From: Pseudomonadota bacterium
GTDB taxonomy: Bacteria > Pseudomonadota > Alphaproteobacteria > Rhizobiales > Devosiaceae
DNA: 25,642 bases
Assembly (NCBI GenBank): GCA_023436745.1
Contig: JAEZHZ010000377.1
Span: forward strand, 1-25,642
Direction of reading: 5' to 3'
The position numbers were made by a program, and so were the translations under genes. Under the pieces are notes generated by a model. It saw only the letters and a program-made list of their open reading frames with translations, searched no databases and was not told the DNA's origin. This document shows, one piece after another, positions 9,183 to 16,690 of the stretch; position 1 is the stretch's first letter; the number at the start of each line of letters is the position of its first letter.

Positions 9183-10187
9183 CTACTCCGCACGGATCCT
9201 GGGGTCGAGGAGCGGATAGAGCAGGTCGACGATGAATATCGCCCCCGCAACCGCCGTGATGGAGACCGTGGCGACGGCCAGAACCAGCGAGTAATCGCCG
9301 TAGTTGACCGCATCGATGAGCAGCGAGCCCATGCCTGGGTAGTTGAAGACTTCCTCTGTGATGATCGTGCCCGAGAAGACGCCGCCCAGAGTCATGGCCA
9401 GTGCCGTGAGTTGAGGCAGCATGGCATTGCGGATCACGTAGCTGCCTACGACCGTCCGCCGATCCACGCCCGCCAGTTCGGCATAGGTCACGTAGTCATC
9501 GTTGATGATGTTGCTGACCAGCGCCCGCATGCCGAGGAACCAGCCGCCGAAGCCCACCAGCACGAGCGAAGCGGCAGGCAGGATCGCGTGCTGCAGCAGT
9601 GAGACAATGAACTGGGGGGTCCATCCCGGCCGCACATCCATGCCGAACCCACCATTGGTCGGCAGGATGGGCAGGTAATAGCCGAAGATGATCAGCAGGA
9701 TGAAGGCGACGACGTAATAGGGAATTGGCTGGATCGCGATCGACAACAGGCCGAAGGCGCGGAAGAACGGGTTGTCCGGACGGTACCCGGCCAGTGCTCC
9801 CATGAGATTGCCGACAATGAAGGTGAAAAGGGTCGAAGTCGCCAGCAACCCGAGGGTCCAGGGCAGCGCCCGAGCGACCAAATCCATTGAGGGTGTTGGA
9901 AAGGCAAGGAGTGACGGACCTAGATCGCCGCGCAGCAATCGCGCCCAGAAGTTGAAGTACTGCTGCAGGATCGGCTGGTTGGTGCCGTACAACTCCGTAA
10001 GTGCAGCGCGTGTAGCAGCGATGGCATCCGGGGAGAGGTTGGACCGGGCGGAAAGCCGGCCGAGCACCTGTTCCACCGGATCGATCGGCGACAGATGGGT
10101 GACCAGGAAGGTCGCAGAGATGCCGCAGAAGATCACCGCCAGCAATTGCAGGAACCGCTTCCCGGCAAACAACAGATAGGCTCGCAT
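9183..10187 (-). CDS. Opp/Dpp-type ABC transporter permease (DppB-like)
   Basis: Inner-membrane permease of 334 residues with an N-terminal membrane segment (about 8-30) and five more in the second half. Family marks are LRGDLGPSL, PTNGGFGMD, ILPAASLVLVGFGGWFLGMR, the coupling loop YVTYAELAGVDRRTV and TEEVFNYPGMGSLLIDAV. The ATG at 10187 has GGAG five nt upstream. It is separated from the binding-protein gene by 79 bp that hold two strong hairpins. The YPGMGSLL motif near the C-terminus is diagnostic of DppB/OppB. Confidence 0.92.
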   Translation of the reverse strand: MRAYLLFAGKRFLQLLAVIFCGISATFLVTHLSPIDPVEQVLGRLSARSNLSPDAIAATRAALTELYGTNQPILQQYFNFWARLLRGDLGPSLLAFPTPSMDLVARALPWTLGLLATSTLFTFIVGNLMGALAGYRPDNPFFRAFGLLSIAIQPIPYYVVAFILLIIFGYYLPILPTNGGFGMDVRPGWTPQFIVSLLQHAILPAASLVLVGFGGWFLGMRALVSNIINDDYVTYAELAGVDRRTVVGSYVIRNAMLPQLTALAMTLGGVFSGTIITEEVFNYPGMGSLLIDAVNYGDYSLVLAVATVSITAVAGAIFIVDLLYPLLDPRIRAE

Positions 10188-10211
10188 CCACGCTCCTCAA
10201 CTCAGGATAGC

Positions 10212-10251
10212 GGGCCCTTGCGGGCCCATGTGGCCCGGCTTTGCCGGGCCA
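10212..10251 (-). repeat. Tandem GC-rich stem-loops between binding-protein and permease genes
   Basis: In transcript order, TGGCCCGGC/GCCGGGCCA (forward arms 10231-10239 and 10243-10251) forms a perfect 9-bp stem with a 3-nt loop. GGGCCC/GGGCCC (10212-10217 and 10222-10227) then forms a 6-bp stem closing a GCAA (GNRA) tetraloop. No U-run follows, so these fit better as partial attenuators or mRNA-stabilising ends for the binding-protein message than as full terminators. Confidence 0.65.
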
Positions 10252-10266
10252 CCGGGGAGGGAGAGC

Positions 10267-12192
10267 CTACGCGCCTTCCACAGGCGTGATCTGGGTGAAG
10301 ATGTAGCGCCCGTTGGACCAGTTGGTGACCGGATTTGCATACGGCCGGTCGATATTGGGCCAACCTGTCCAGTACCTGTTCGACTGCACCGAGAACACGT
10401 TGTAGGCCATGATGGGAATGTTCGGCATCTCCTCGAGGTGGAGCTTCACGAACTCATGGCCGTACTCGATCCCCACGGGATCGTTGAAGTCACTGGCCCG
10501 GATCTTCTCGATCAGTTCATCGAGGCGAGGATCTTCCCAGCGCATCCAGTTGCGATCCGGCTGCGACTCCCCGAGCGGCTTTATGTATTCGGAGTGGTAG
10601 CTGTCGAGGAAGAAGCTGAGATCGGGGTGACCACCCCAGGTTTCCACCGCCCAGCTGATGTTCACGTCATAATTGCCGACGCGCTGGCGGTCCCAGGTAT
10701 CCGAGGCGGCCTCGACCTGTGCGCCGATGCCGTTCTGGGCCCAGGTCTGGGCGATGATCGCGCCGAGGCGATTGACCACCCCGTCGGTCGGGACCATCAC
10801 CGAGAAGCGGAAGGGCTGGCCGTCCGGCATCATCCACTGGTTGCCCTGCTTCGAGAAGCCCGCCGACGTCAGCAGCTCCTCGGCGGCCTGGAGGTCCTGC
10901 TTCCACCAGCCATAACCGAAAGCGTTCCGGACGGCGGTCTCGTCCGTGGGGGCATCCGGGAATTGCCCGCGAACCATTTCGGCGATCTGCAGCCCCACAT
11001 CGGGGTCGTACGGCTTGATGGTGCGCGAGCCGGTATCGAGCTCGTAATTTATGAGGAAGTCCTGCAGGGGGCCGTGAAAGTCCCGCGGATGGGTTCCGGT
11101 TGGTGGCACCGAGATGGCGGACAGGGTGGCCGCCCCCCGGTAGGAGGCCATCGACATGGCGCGCGCATCGAGCATCAACGCCAGTGCCCAGCGGACGCGC
11201 TTGTCCTCAAACAGCGGCTTCTGCAGGTTGAAGATCGCCATGACCAGGGTGGGATCCGGGTGTGCATACGGGAACCCGGGGAACCAGCCCTGGATCTGCG
11301 GGTCCTGCTGGATGATCGAGAAGGTGGCCTCCGGCGACAGGTCGTGAACCATATCAAGGTTGCCGTTGCGCATCTCGATAAGGCGGTTATCGGGCGAGAT
11401 GTTGTTGCGGTAGATGATGAACCTGGGCTTGGGCTCCCCGATCATGCCCAGCGCGGTGCGTTCCCAGTCGTCGCGGCGCTGCCAAATGTACCAGGTACCA
11501 TTGGGATCATAGGAGTGAAGCGTGTAGGGGCCGAGGCTCACCGGAGGATCGTTCGGGAAGCTGAGGATGTCCTCCACGTTCTCGAACACATGCTTGGGCA
11601 TGATCCAGGCGCCAGTCCAGCGCACCGAGAAGAGCGTATGGAAGCGCGAGTTTGGACCCTTGAGCGTGAAGTGAACGGTGTAAGGATCCACCGCCTCGAC
11701 AGTTTCCACCTGGGCGTTGTAGGCGCCATTCTGCGACAGGCCAGGGGTGGCCTTGTGCTTCTCGACGGTGAACACCACGTCGTCGGCGGTGAACTCGACG
11801 CCGTCGCTCCAGTAGATGCCGGGCTTCAGCTTCACCGTCATCTCGGTGAAGTCCTCGTTGTACTCCCACAGACCATCGGCCAGGGAGTTGTAGATCGCGT
11901 TCTCGCTGGCACCCTCCAGACCGGCATCGGGATCGATCAGCCAGAAAGTGTCGGTGGTGAGCTGGTGCAGCCCGTTGGAGAGGGCGTTTCCGGCTCCAAC
12001 CACCCAGTTGTTGAACCACCCGGGATTGCGGATGACGCCTTCGGGATTGTGGATGATCAGCGTCTCCTTGCGCGGGAACTCGGCAAGGTCGGGAGCGGAA
12101 CCCTCCGCCTCCTGAGCGAAAGCCAGCCCCTTGGCGGCAAGCGTCAGCACACCGGCGGCAGTACCCGCCAAGAGAAAGCTACGTCTATGCAT
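10267..12192 (-). CDS. Opp/Dpp-type ABC transporter substrate-binding protein (SBP_bac_5 family), probable oligosaccharide binder
   Basis: Periplasmic solute-binding protein of 641 residues, longer than the roughly 530 of classical DppA/OppA. The N-terminus MHRRSFLLAGTAAGVLTLAA has a twin-arginine-like signal with likely cleavage after AFA at about 27. The family signature region reads YKLKPG-like as TVKLKPGIYWSDGVEFTADDV. This can be split as TVKLKPGIYWSDG and EFTADDVVFTVEKH. GGAGG five nt before the ATG at 12192 supports the start. It heads the five-gene operon. Peptides are the textbook ligand, but the neighbouring regulator and GH51 arabinofuranosidase suggest arabino-oligosaccharides. 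AgpA of Sinorhizobium (alpha-galactosides) is a precedent for sugar binding in this family. Confidence 0.9.
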   Translation of the reverse strand: MHRRSFLLAGTAAGVLTLAAKGLAFAQEAEGSAPDLAEFPRKETLIIHNPEGVIRNPGWFNNWVVGAGNALSNGLHQLTTDTFWLIDPDAGLEGASENAIYNSLADGLWEYNEDFTEMTVKLKPGIYWSDGVEFTADDVVFTVEKHKATPGLSQNGAYNAQVETVEAVDPYTVHFTLKGPNSRFHTLFSVRWTGAWIMPKHVFENVEDILSFPNDPPVSLGPYTLHSYDPNGTWYIWQRRDDWERTALGMIGEPKPRFIIYRNNISPDNRLIEMRNGNLDMVHDLSPEATFSIIQQDPQIQGWFPGFPYAHPDPTLVMAIFNLQKPLFEDKRVRWALALMLDARAMSMASYRGAATLSAISVPPTGTHPRDFHGPLQDFLINYELDTGSRTIKPYDPDVGLQIAEMVRGQFPDAPTDETAVRNAFGYGWWKQDLQAAEELLTSAGFSKQGNQWMMPDGQPFRFSVMVPTDGVVNRLGAIIAQTWAQNGIGAQVEAASDTWDRQRVGNYDVNISWAVETWGGHPDLSFFLDSYHSEYIKPLGESQPDRNWMRWEDPRLDELIEKIRASDFNDPVGIEYGHEFVKLHLEEMPNIPIMAYNVFSVQSNRYWTGWPNIDRPYANPVTNWSNGRYIFTQITPVEGA

Positions 12193-12236
12193 TGTATCCT
12201 CCCTTACAGCGCACCCTCCCGTGCGTCGTTGTGAGG

Positions 12237-12264
12237 AGATTAATCAGGTTGTCCCCGGTGTCAA
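12237..12264 (-). promoter_or_regulatory. Candidate sigma-70 promoter of the Opp-type operon
   Basis: On the minus strand a perfect -35 TTGACA (12264-12259) is followed after 16 nt by TAATCT (12242-12237), a weak -10. This would start transcription near 12230, giving a leader of about 40 nt with the GGAGG site before the binding-protein ATG. The -35 is the strong part of this call. Confidence 0.45.
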
Positions 12265-12272
12265 CCGGAGTG

Positions 12273-12286
12273 CTGATGTAGATCAA
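12273..12286. promoter_or_regulatory. FNR/FixK-like box upstream of the Opp-type operon
   Basis: CTGATGTAGATCAA matches the FNR/FixK/Anr consensus TTGAT-N4-ATCAA at nine of ten fixed positions. Its centre lies about 50 bp upstream of the inferred start of the binding-protein gene, a possible activator position. No FNR-type gene is in the window, and one such match is expected by chance in a window of this size. Confidence 0.3.
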
Positions 12287-12287
12287 A

Positions 12288-12297
12288 TATCATGATA
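12288..12297. promoter_or_regulatory. Palindromic operator candidate (TATCATGATA)
   Basis: Perfect 10-bp palindrome TATCATGATA between the regulator stop and the Opp-type operon start, about 24 bp upstream of the -35. It contains the GATAC half-site (12294-12298) that recurs in front of the regulator and GH51 genes, so it may be a site for the ArsR-like regulator encoded next door. Confidence 0.4.
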
Positions 12298-12316
12298 CCA
12301 ATACAGCAGGAGGCGT

Positions 12317-13246
12317 CTAGCCGGCGGTCTGCAGCCGCATGATAATATCCTGATCGTAGTTTCCGAAGCCGCGTCCGAAGATATTGATCCCGCCGGGATG
12401 CCTTGCGTCATCCTTTACGGCGATGCGCAGCCGGATCGAGTGATGAGTCTCAAGGTCCAGGTCGGTCAGCGAGACCGGAGAGATCTTCATGCCATCGACA
12501 AAGGTTCCGTTGCGCGTGACGCGCCACCCTTTCAGCTTGCCGTACTGGCTGCCCTTCAGCTTCCACCACGACGGGGTGTAGACGCCGCGCTTGTCACCAA
12601 AATCACCCGGCGACGTCCAGGTGCCGATCTCGGTGCCGTTCACCGAGAGCGTTATGTCGCTCGGCCAGTCCGCGGAGGTCCCGGGCACCTCCGACGAGAG
12701 CTCCATCGAGAACTCCATCGCCTCCAGGGGCTGCTGGGACAGACGGGCATTGTTCGGAAACTGGTACTCGACATAGCCGTGATTGAACCAGATGAGCCCC
12801 GTCTTCATCCGCTCAGGGTTCAGGAAGGAGTCCGGAACATCCAGCAGCCCGATGATACCATCCACAGAACACAGGCCGCATGGGGCAGTAACCTCGCAGC
12901 TGGTGTAGAGACCCAGCGGCATGGCAACCTCGATCGTATTGGCCTCAAGGGGTGCCACTGCTTCCTTGAACATCACCAGCACCTCATCGAAGGTGGAGTG
13001 ACAGATCTTCTGGTTCCCCTTGCGCGCCTTCTGGTTCTCGGTGCGGATCAACCCGCAGGATTCCAGTATCTGCACATTGGTTGAAACGGTCGATTGCGGC
13101 AGATCCAGACGTTCGGCGATCTCGTTGCCGTTCATGGCCCCGTCGGTATGAAGGAGCTTGAGGATCCTCACCCGGATCGGAGATGCCAGCCCCTTGAGGA
13201 CATCAAGGTTCTCCTCAGGGTCTACGACCAGAAAATTGCGGCTCAT
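12317..13246 (-). CDS. Winged-helix (ArsR-like) transcriptional regulator with large C-terminal domain
   Basis: Regulator of 309 residues. An in-frame open stretch extends upstream to 13384, but ATG 13246 is chosen because it starts at the HTH domain and follows a G-rich ribosome-binding site. The ArsR-like winged helix spans about 10-80 (LASPIRVRILKLL, RLDLPQSTVSTNVQILE). A large C-terminal domain (about 100-309) includes three close cysteines C117, C123 and C126 (SCEVTAPCGLC). It also has a predicted beta-rich part with WPSDITLSVNG, GTWTSPGDFG and TPSWWKLKG. The pattern resembles Firmicutes regulators grouped in COG4189, which I recall near sugar hydrolases; this is from memory. Its place between an oligosaccharide importer and divergent GH51 suggests a one-component sugar sensor. 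Ligand not known. Confidence 0.8.
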   Translation of the reverse strand: MSRNFLVVDPEENLDVLKGLASPIRVRILKLLHTDGAMNGNEIAERLDLPQSTVSTNVQILESCGLIRTENQKARKGNQKICHSTFDEVLVMFKEAVAPLEANTIEVAMPLGLYTSCEVTAPCGLCSVDGIIGLLDVPDSFLNPERMKTGLIWFNHGYVEYQFPNNARLSQQPLEAMEFSMELSSEVPGTSADWPSDITLSVNGTEIGTWTSPGDFGDKRGVYTPSWWKLKGSQYGKLKGWRVTRNGTFVDGMKISPVSLTDLDLETHHSIRLRIAVKDDARHPGGINIFGRGFGNYDQDIIMRLQTAG

Positions 13247-13263
13247 GAACCCCACCCCCAAGC

Positions 13264-13284
13264 GATACGGACCGCTATGTATCA
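13264..13284. promoter_or_regulatory. GATAC dyad upstream of the ArsR-like regulator gene
   Basis: GATAC (13264-13268) and GTATC (13279-13283) form a 5-bp inverted repeat with a 10-nt spacer, 18 to 37 bp upstream of the regulator start. On the minus strand the distal arm extends to TGATACATA (13284-13276), identical to the first nine bases of the GH51 site. The position suits autoregulation. Confidence 0.4.
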
Positions 13285-13350
13285 GGTTCCACGATAGCCT
13301 CAACCACACCAACCCCGATCTTCGCCTTGGTTCGTCTTGCCAGTACCCTG

Positions 13351-13380
13351 TTGACGACGCGCACGATCCCCCTCTACTAA
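13351..13380 (+). promoter_or_regulatory. Candidate promoter of the GH51 gene
   Basis: TTGACG (13351-13356), an 18-nt spacer and TACTAA (13375-13380) would place the transcription start near 13387, just before the palindrome at 13391-13402 and 40 bp before the GTG start. The -10 matches the consensus poorly. Confidence 0.35.
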
Positions 13381-13390
13381 ACATGAGGAT

Positions 13391-13402
13391 TGATACATAT
13401 CA
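13391..13402. promoter_or_regulatory. Palindromic operator candidate upstream of GH51 gene
   Basis: TGATA (13391-13395) and TATCA (13398-13402) are a perfect dyad with a 2-nt spacer, 26 bp upstream of the GH51 start codon. A protein bound here would sit over or just after the inferred transcription start and act as a repressor. It shares TGATACATA with the site upstream of the divergent regulator gene. Confidence 0.45.
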
Positions 13403-13427
13403 TAAAACCGGGTTTGGGGGAGATGCC

Positions 13428-14948
13428 GTGCGCGCGACTGTGATCGCTCACCGCGACTATGTTATCGCGGATATTGACGACAGGATCTACGGGGCCTTCC
13501 TCGAGCATCTGGGCCGGGCCATCTACACCGGCATCTACGAACCGGACCACCCGACGGCCGACAAGAACGGCATGCGCGGAGACGTTGCCCAATTGGTGCG
13601 GGACCTGAAGGTGCCAATGGTGAGATATCCTGGGGGCAACTTCGTGTCGGCCTATAACTGGGAAGACGGAATAGGTCCCAAGGACCAGCGCCCCACCCGC
13701 CTCGACCTTGCATGGCACACATCCGAGAGCAATCAGGTCGGCATCCACGAGTTCGCCGACTGGTGCGATACCGTCGGCACCGACATGATGCTGGCGGTCA
13801 ATCTCGGCTCGCGCGGGCTGGAAGAAGCGCGCAACTTTGTAGAGTACGTCAACGGACCAACAGGCAGCTACTGGGGCGACCTGCGGAAGCAGAACGGCCG
13901 CGCCGACCCCTGGGACGTAAAACTGTGGTGTCTCGGCAACGAGATGGACGGTCCCTGGCAGATCGGCCACAAGACAGCCGACGAGTACGGCCGGCTGGCG
14001 AGCGAGACAGCGAAGGCGCTTCGAGCCTTTGACAAGTCGCTGGAACTGATCGTGTGCGGCTCGTCACACTCCAATATGCCCACCTACCCGGACTGGGAGC
14101 GCGTGGTGCTGGAGCACACCTACGAGTCCGTGGACCACATCTCGCTCCATATGTACTCGTCAAACCACGACAAGCACACGCCGGATTACCTAGCCCACAA
14201 CGTGAAGCTAGAGACTTACGTCTCCACGGTGGCCTCGACGATCAACTATGTGAAGGCCAAGAAGCGCAGCAAGCGCAACGTGACAATCTCGTTCGACGAG
14301 TGGAACGTCTGGTACCACTCCCACAAGCAGGATCGTGCCATTCTCGACGGCAAGCATGGCTGGCCCCACGCCCCTGCCCTGCTCGAGGACATTTACAATT
14401 TCGAGGATGTGCTGCAGGTCGGTTGTTGCCTCAACACCTTCATCCGCAAGTCGGACGTGGTGAAGCTGGCCTGTATCGCCCAGTTGGTGAATGTCATCGC
14501 GCCGATCATGACCGAACCCGGTGGGGCGGCATGGAAGCAGACGACATACTATCCGTTCTACTTCGCCTCCATGTTCGGCCGGGGCCGCGCACTAAACCTG
14601 CTGGTCGATAGCCCCGCCTACGAAAGCACGACGGCTGGGGACGTGCCCTACCTCGATGTCTCCGGCGTCGAGAACGAAGAACAGGGAACGCTCACCTTCT
14701 TCCTCGTCAACCGCAGCGGCGACGAACAGCTCGACGTGGAGTTGTCGCTGCAGGGCTATGGCAATGCCCGCGTCATCGACCATCAGGTCATGGTGCACGA
14801 GGACCTGAATGCAGTGAACTCGGCAGACAATCCGCACAATGTCCGGCCGGAGCGAGGCGAAGGTGCGCGAGCCGAGGATGGCTTCCTGACGGTGACCCTA
14901 CCGCCGCACTCCTATCAGATGGTGCGGCTCAGCGTCGCCAGGAACTGA
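13428..14948 (+). CDS. abfA: GH51 alpha-L-arabinofuranosidase, cytoplasmic
   Basis: Retaining glycoside hydrolase of 506 residues that removes non-reducing terminal alpha-L-arabinofuranosyl units. The (beta/alpha)8 catalytic domain opens with DDRIYGAFLEHLGRAIYTG and has RYPGGNFVSAYNWEDG (66-81). The acid/base is E172 (WCLGNEMDGPW) and the nucleophile is E291 (FDEWNVWY). These numbers align closely with E175 and E294 of Geobacillus AbfA. A C-terminal beta domain follows. There is no signal peptide, so it acts on imported oligosaccharides. GTG 13428 is chosen over the upstream ATG at 13383 because GGGGGAG lies 5 nt before it and the protein then begins at the family N-terminus (RATVIAHRDYVIADID). 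It is divergent from the ArsR-like regulator and convergent with the GntR gene. Confidence 0.95.
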   Translation: MRATVIAHRDYVIADIDDRIYGAFLEHLGRAIYTGIYEPDHPTADKNGMRGDVAQLVRDLKVPMVRYPGGNFVSAYNWEDGIGPKDQRPTRLDLAWHTSESNQVGIHEFADWCDTVGTDMMLAVNLGSRGLEEARNFVEYVNGPTGSYWGDLRKQNGRADPWDVKLWCLGNEMDGPWQIGHKTADEYGRLASETAKALRAFDKSLELIVCGSSHSNMPTYPDWERVVLEHTYESVDHISLHMYSSNHDKHTPDYLAHNVKLETYVSTVASTINYVKAKKRSKRNVTISFDEWNVWYHSHKQDRAILDGKHGWPHAPALLEDIYNFEDVLQVGCCLNTFIRKSDVVKLACIAQLVNVIAPIMTEPGGAAWKQTTYYPFYFASMFGRGRALNLLVDSPAYESTTAGDVPYLDVSGVENEEQGTLTFFLVNRSGDEQLDVELSLQGYGNARVIDHQVMVHEDLNAVNSADNPHNVRPERGEGARAEDGFLTVTLPPHSYQMVRLSVARN

Positions 14949-14976
14949 CGTTAGCAAGGCTCAAGGAACGGGTCGC

Positions 14977-15711
14977 TTACGAGCGGTCCGCGACGCGCTG
15001 CTGATCGAGGACGATGGCCCTGCTCACGGCAGCAGCAGCAGCTTCCACTGATCCCGCCTCCAGCGCGGCCACGAGGTCATCCAGTGCGGCTACCCTTGCC
15101 TTTCGGTAATCGGCGCTCGCTCCGTCGTCGCGGACCAGAGCAAGCGCAAGGGTGAGTTCCACCACTCCGACGACTGAACGCACAAGGGCATTCCGGGAAC
15201 TCTCCGCGACAATGGCGTGCACTTCCAGGCAGGACAGGCCGAACTGCTCGATATTGTCCTCGGCCGTGGCGGACTGGTGCGCCCAGTACTTGAGGAGGCG
15301 CACCTGCTCGGCCGTGCGGTGGCGCACCGCGTGTCGCACCCCAAGATCTTCCAGGGCCACGCGCACCTCGAACAGGCTGGCGTGGAACTCCGGGTCGGCC
15401 GGTGCGTCGAAATGCCAGGCAAGCACCTGTGGATCGAAATAGTTCCAGCGGCTTCTGGGGGAGACGCGCGTACCTACCTTGGGGCGGGCCTCCACCAGCC
15501 CCTTGGCCTCGAGTGTCTTCAGGGCCTCCCGCAGAACGGTGCGGGAAACGCCATAGGTCTCCATCATCACCGTATCGCTGGCAAGGACCGAACCCACGGG
15601 AAACCGGCCTGCCACGATGGCACTGCCGATCTCGTTGATTACATAGGTGTGGAAGTTGCGCGCAGCTGTCCGCCCGGACAAGGAGCGGATAAGGCTGCCG
15701 GCTTCAATCAT
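14977..15711 (-). CDS. GntR-family transcriptional regulator, FadR subfamily
   Basis: Regulator of 244 residues with an N-terminal winged helix (about 20-85, recognition helix YGVSRTVLREALKTLEAKGL) and an all-helical FCD ligand domain (about 95-230). ATG 15711 is chosen because it lies one base after the yjfF stop (TGA-G-ATG); the longer in-frame start at 15756 would overlap yjfF and add an unconserved Arg/Pro-rich segment. It is the last gene of the ytfQRT-yjfF operon and probably controls it. The FCD keeps one histidine (CLEVHAIVAE), but the last metal-binding histidine usual in this fold seems absent (KARVAALDDLVAAL), so it may bind its ligand without a metal. Ligand unknown; a furanose or its metabolite is likely. 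Confidence 0.88.
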   Translation of the reverse strand: MIEAGSLIRSLSGRTAARNFHTYVINEIGSAIVAGRFPVGSVLASDTVMMETYGVSRTVLREALKTLEAKGLVEARPKVGTRVSPRSRWNYFDPQVLAWHFDAPADPEFHASLFEVRVALEDLGVRHAVRHRTAEQVRLLKYWAHQSATAEDNIEQFGLSCLEVHAIVAESSRNALVRSVVGVVELTLALALVRDDGASADYRKARVAALDDLVAALEAGSVEAAAAAVSRAIVLDQQRVADRS

Positions 15712-15712
15712 C

Positions 15713-16690
15713 TCACGCTTTCTCGGGCGCCCTGTCTCCCGAGGACGAGGCCGCAAAGATCAGCCGCTGCAGGACGATGAACAGGAACAAGAGGACGCCT
15801 ATGACAATCTTGGTCCACCAGCTCGACAGCGTTCCGTCGAAGATGATGTAGGTTTGAACGAGGCCCAGCAGCATGACGCCGACAAAGGTGCCGAGAACGA
15901 ACCCATACCCCCCAGTCAGCAGCGTGCCGCCGATCACGACCGCGCTGATCGCATCGAGTTCGACCCCGACGGCAGCCAGCGGATAGCCCGCGGACGTGTA
16001 TAGCGAGAAGACGATTCCTGCCACTGCGGCAAGAACGCTTGAGAGCATGTAGATCGCGACCGTGGTCCGAGCCACCGGCACACCCATCAGCGATGCCGAC
16101 ACCGCGTTACCCCCAAGGGCATAGACATAGGAACCGAACTTGGTGCGGTGAGCGAGAAGCGCACCGACAATGAATATCCCGATCATCAACAGACCGATGA
16201 AGCTCAGCCGACCGCCCCCGGGCAGGCGGATGATCAGAGACGAAATCCAGGTGTAGAAGTCGTGGTTGATCGGCACGGAGTCCTGGGTGATCACCGAGGC
16301 GCCACCGCGGGCGAGGAACATGCCCGCGAGGGTGACGATAAAGGACGGTACCTGCAGGAAATGGATGGAGAGGCCCATGGCGGCGCCGAAGGCGGCCGAC
16401 ACCAGCAGCGCCACCGCAAAGGCAGCCAGGGGGTGCAACCCGGCCCAACTGATCAGCACAGCCACCAGCACGCCCGTAAACCCGATTACCGCCCCTACGG
16501 ACAGGTCGATGCCACCTGACAGGATGACAAAGGTCATGCCCACGGCGGCAATGCCGAGGAAGGCGTTGTCGGTGAGAAAATTGCCGAGCACCCGCGTCGA
16601 GAACATGCCGGGGAACTGCAGGACGGCCAGGGCATAAGCTATCGCAAAGATTACGGCGGTGGCGAAGAGCGGACGAAGACTGCGGCTCAT
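15713..16690 (-). CDS. yjfF: Furanose ABC transporter permease YjfF
   Basis: Second membrane subunit of the YtfQRT-YjfF importer, 325 residues and highly hydrophobic. It resembles E. coli YjfF along its length, sharing FLTDNAFLGIAAVGMTFVIL, LSGGIDLSVGAVI, PINHDFY, HRTKFGSYVYALGGN and FDGTLSSWWTKI. The LSGGIDLSVG motif is the hallmark of ribose-class (CUT2) permeases. It overlaps ytfT by 4 nt (16687-16690) and precedes the GntR gene by one base. In E. coli the complex imports galactofuranose; related systems take arabinofuranose. Confidence 0.95.
   Translation of the reverse strand: MSRSLRPLFATAVIFAIAYALAVLQFPGMFSTRVLGNFLTDNAFLGIAAVGMTFVILSGGIDLSVGAVIGFTGVLVAVLISWAGLHPLAAFAVALLVSAAFGAAMGLSIHFLQVPSFIVTLAGMFLARGGASVITQDSVPINHDFYTWISSLIIRLPGGGRLSFIGLLMIGIFIVGALLAHRTKFGSYVYALGGNAVSASLMGVPVARTTVAIYMLSSVLAAVAGIVFSLYTSAGYPLAAVGVELDAISAVVIGGTLLTGGYGFVLGTFVGVMLLGLVQTYIIFDGTLSSWWTKIVIGVLLFLFIVLQRLIFAASSSGDRAPEKA

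Noticed and set aside
10228..12234. Open plus-strand frame of 668 codons opposite the Opp-type binding-protein gene
   Set aside because: It is the antisense shadow of a high-GC gene: no family features, His/Arg/Gly/Val-rich composition, and the minus-strand frame is an unmistakable SBP_bac_5 protein with a good ribosome-binding site and signal peptide.
13247..13384. N-terminal extension of the ArsR-like regulator by 46 codons
   Set aside because: It covers the divergent promoter region, is low-complexity in character, and precedes a well-placed ATG at the domain boundary.
13158..13427. N-terminal extension of GH51 by about 90 codons
   Set aside because: It would overlap the regulator's coding region and contains no family sequence; GTG 13428 has a strong ribosome-binding site and fits the GH51 N-terminus.
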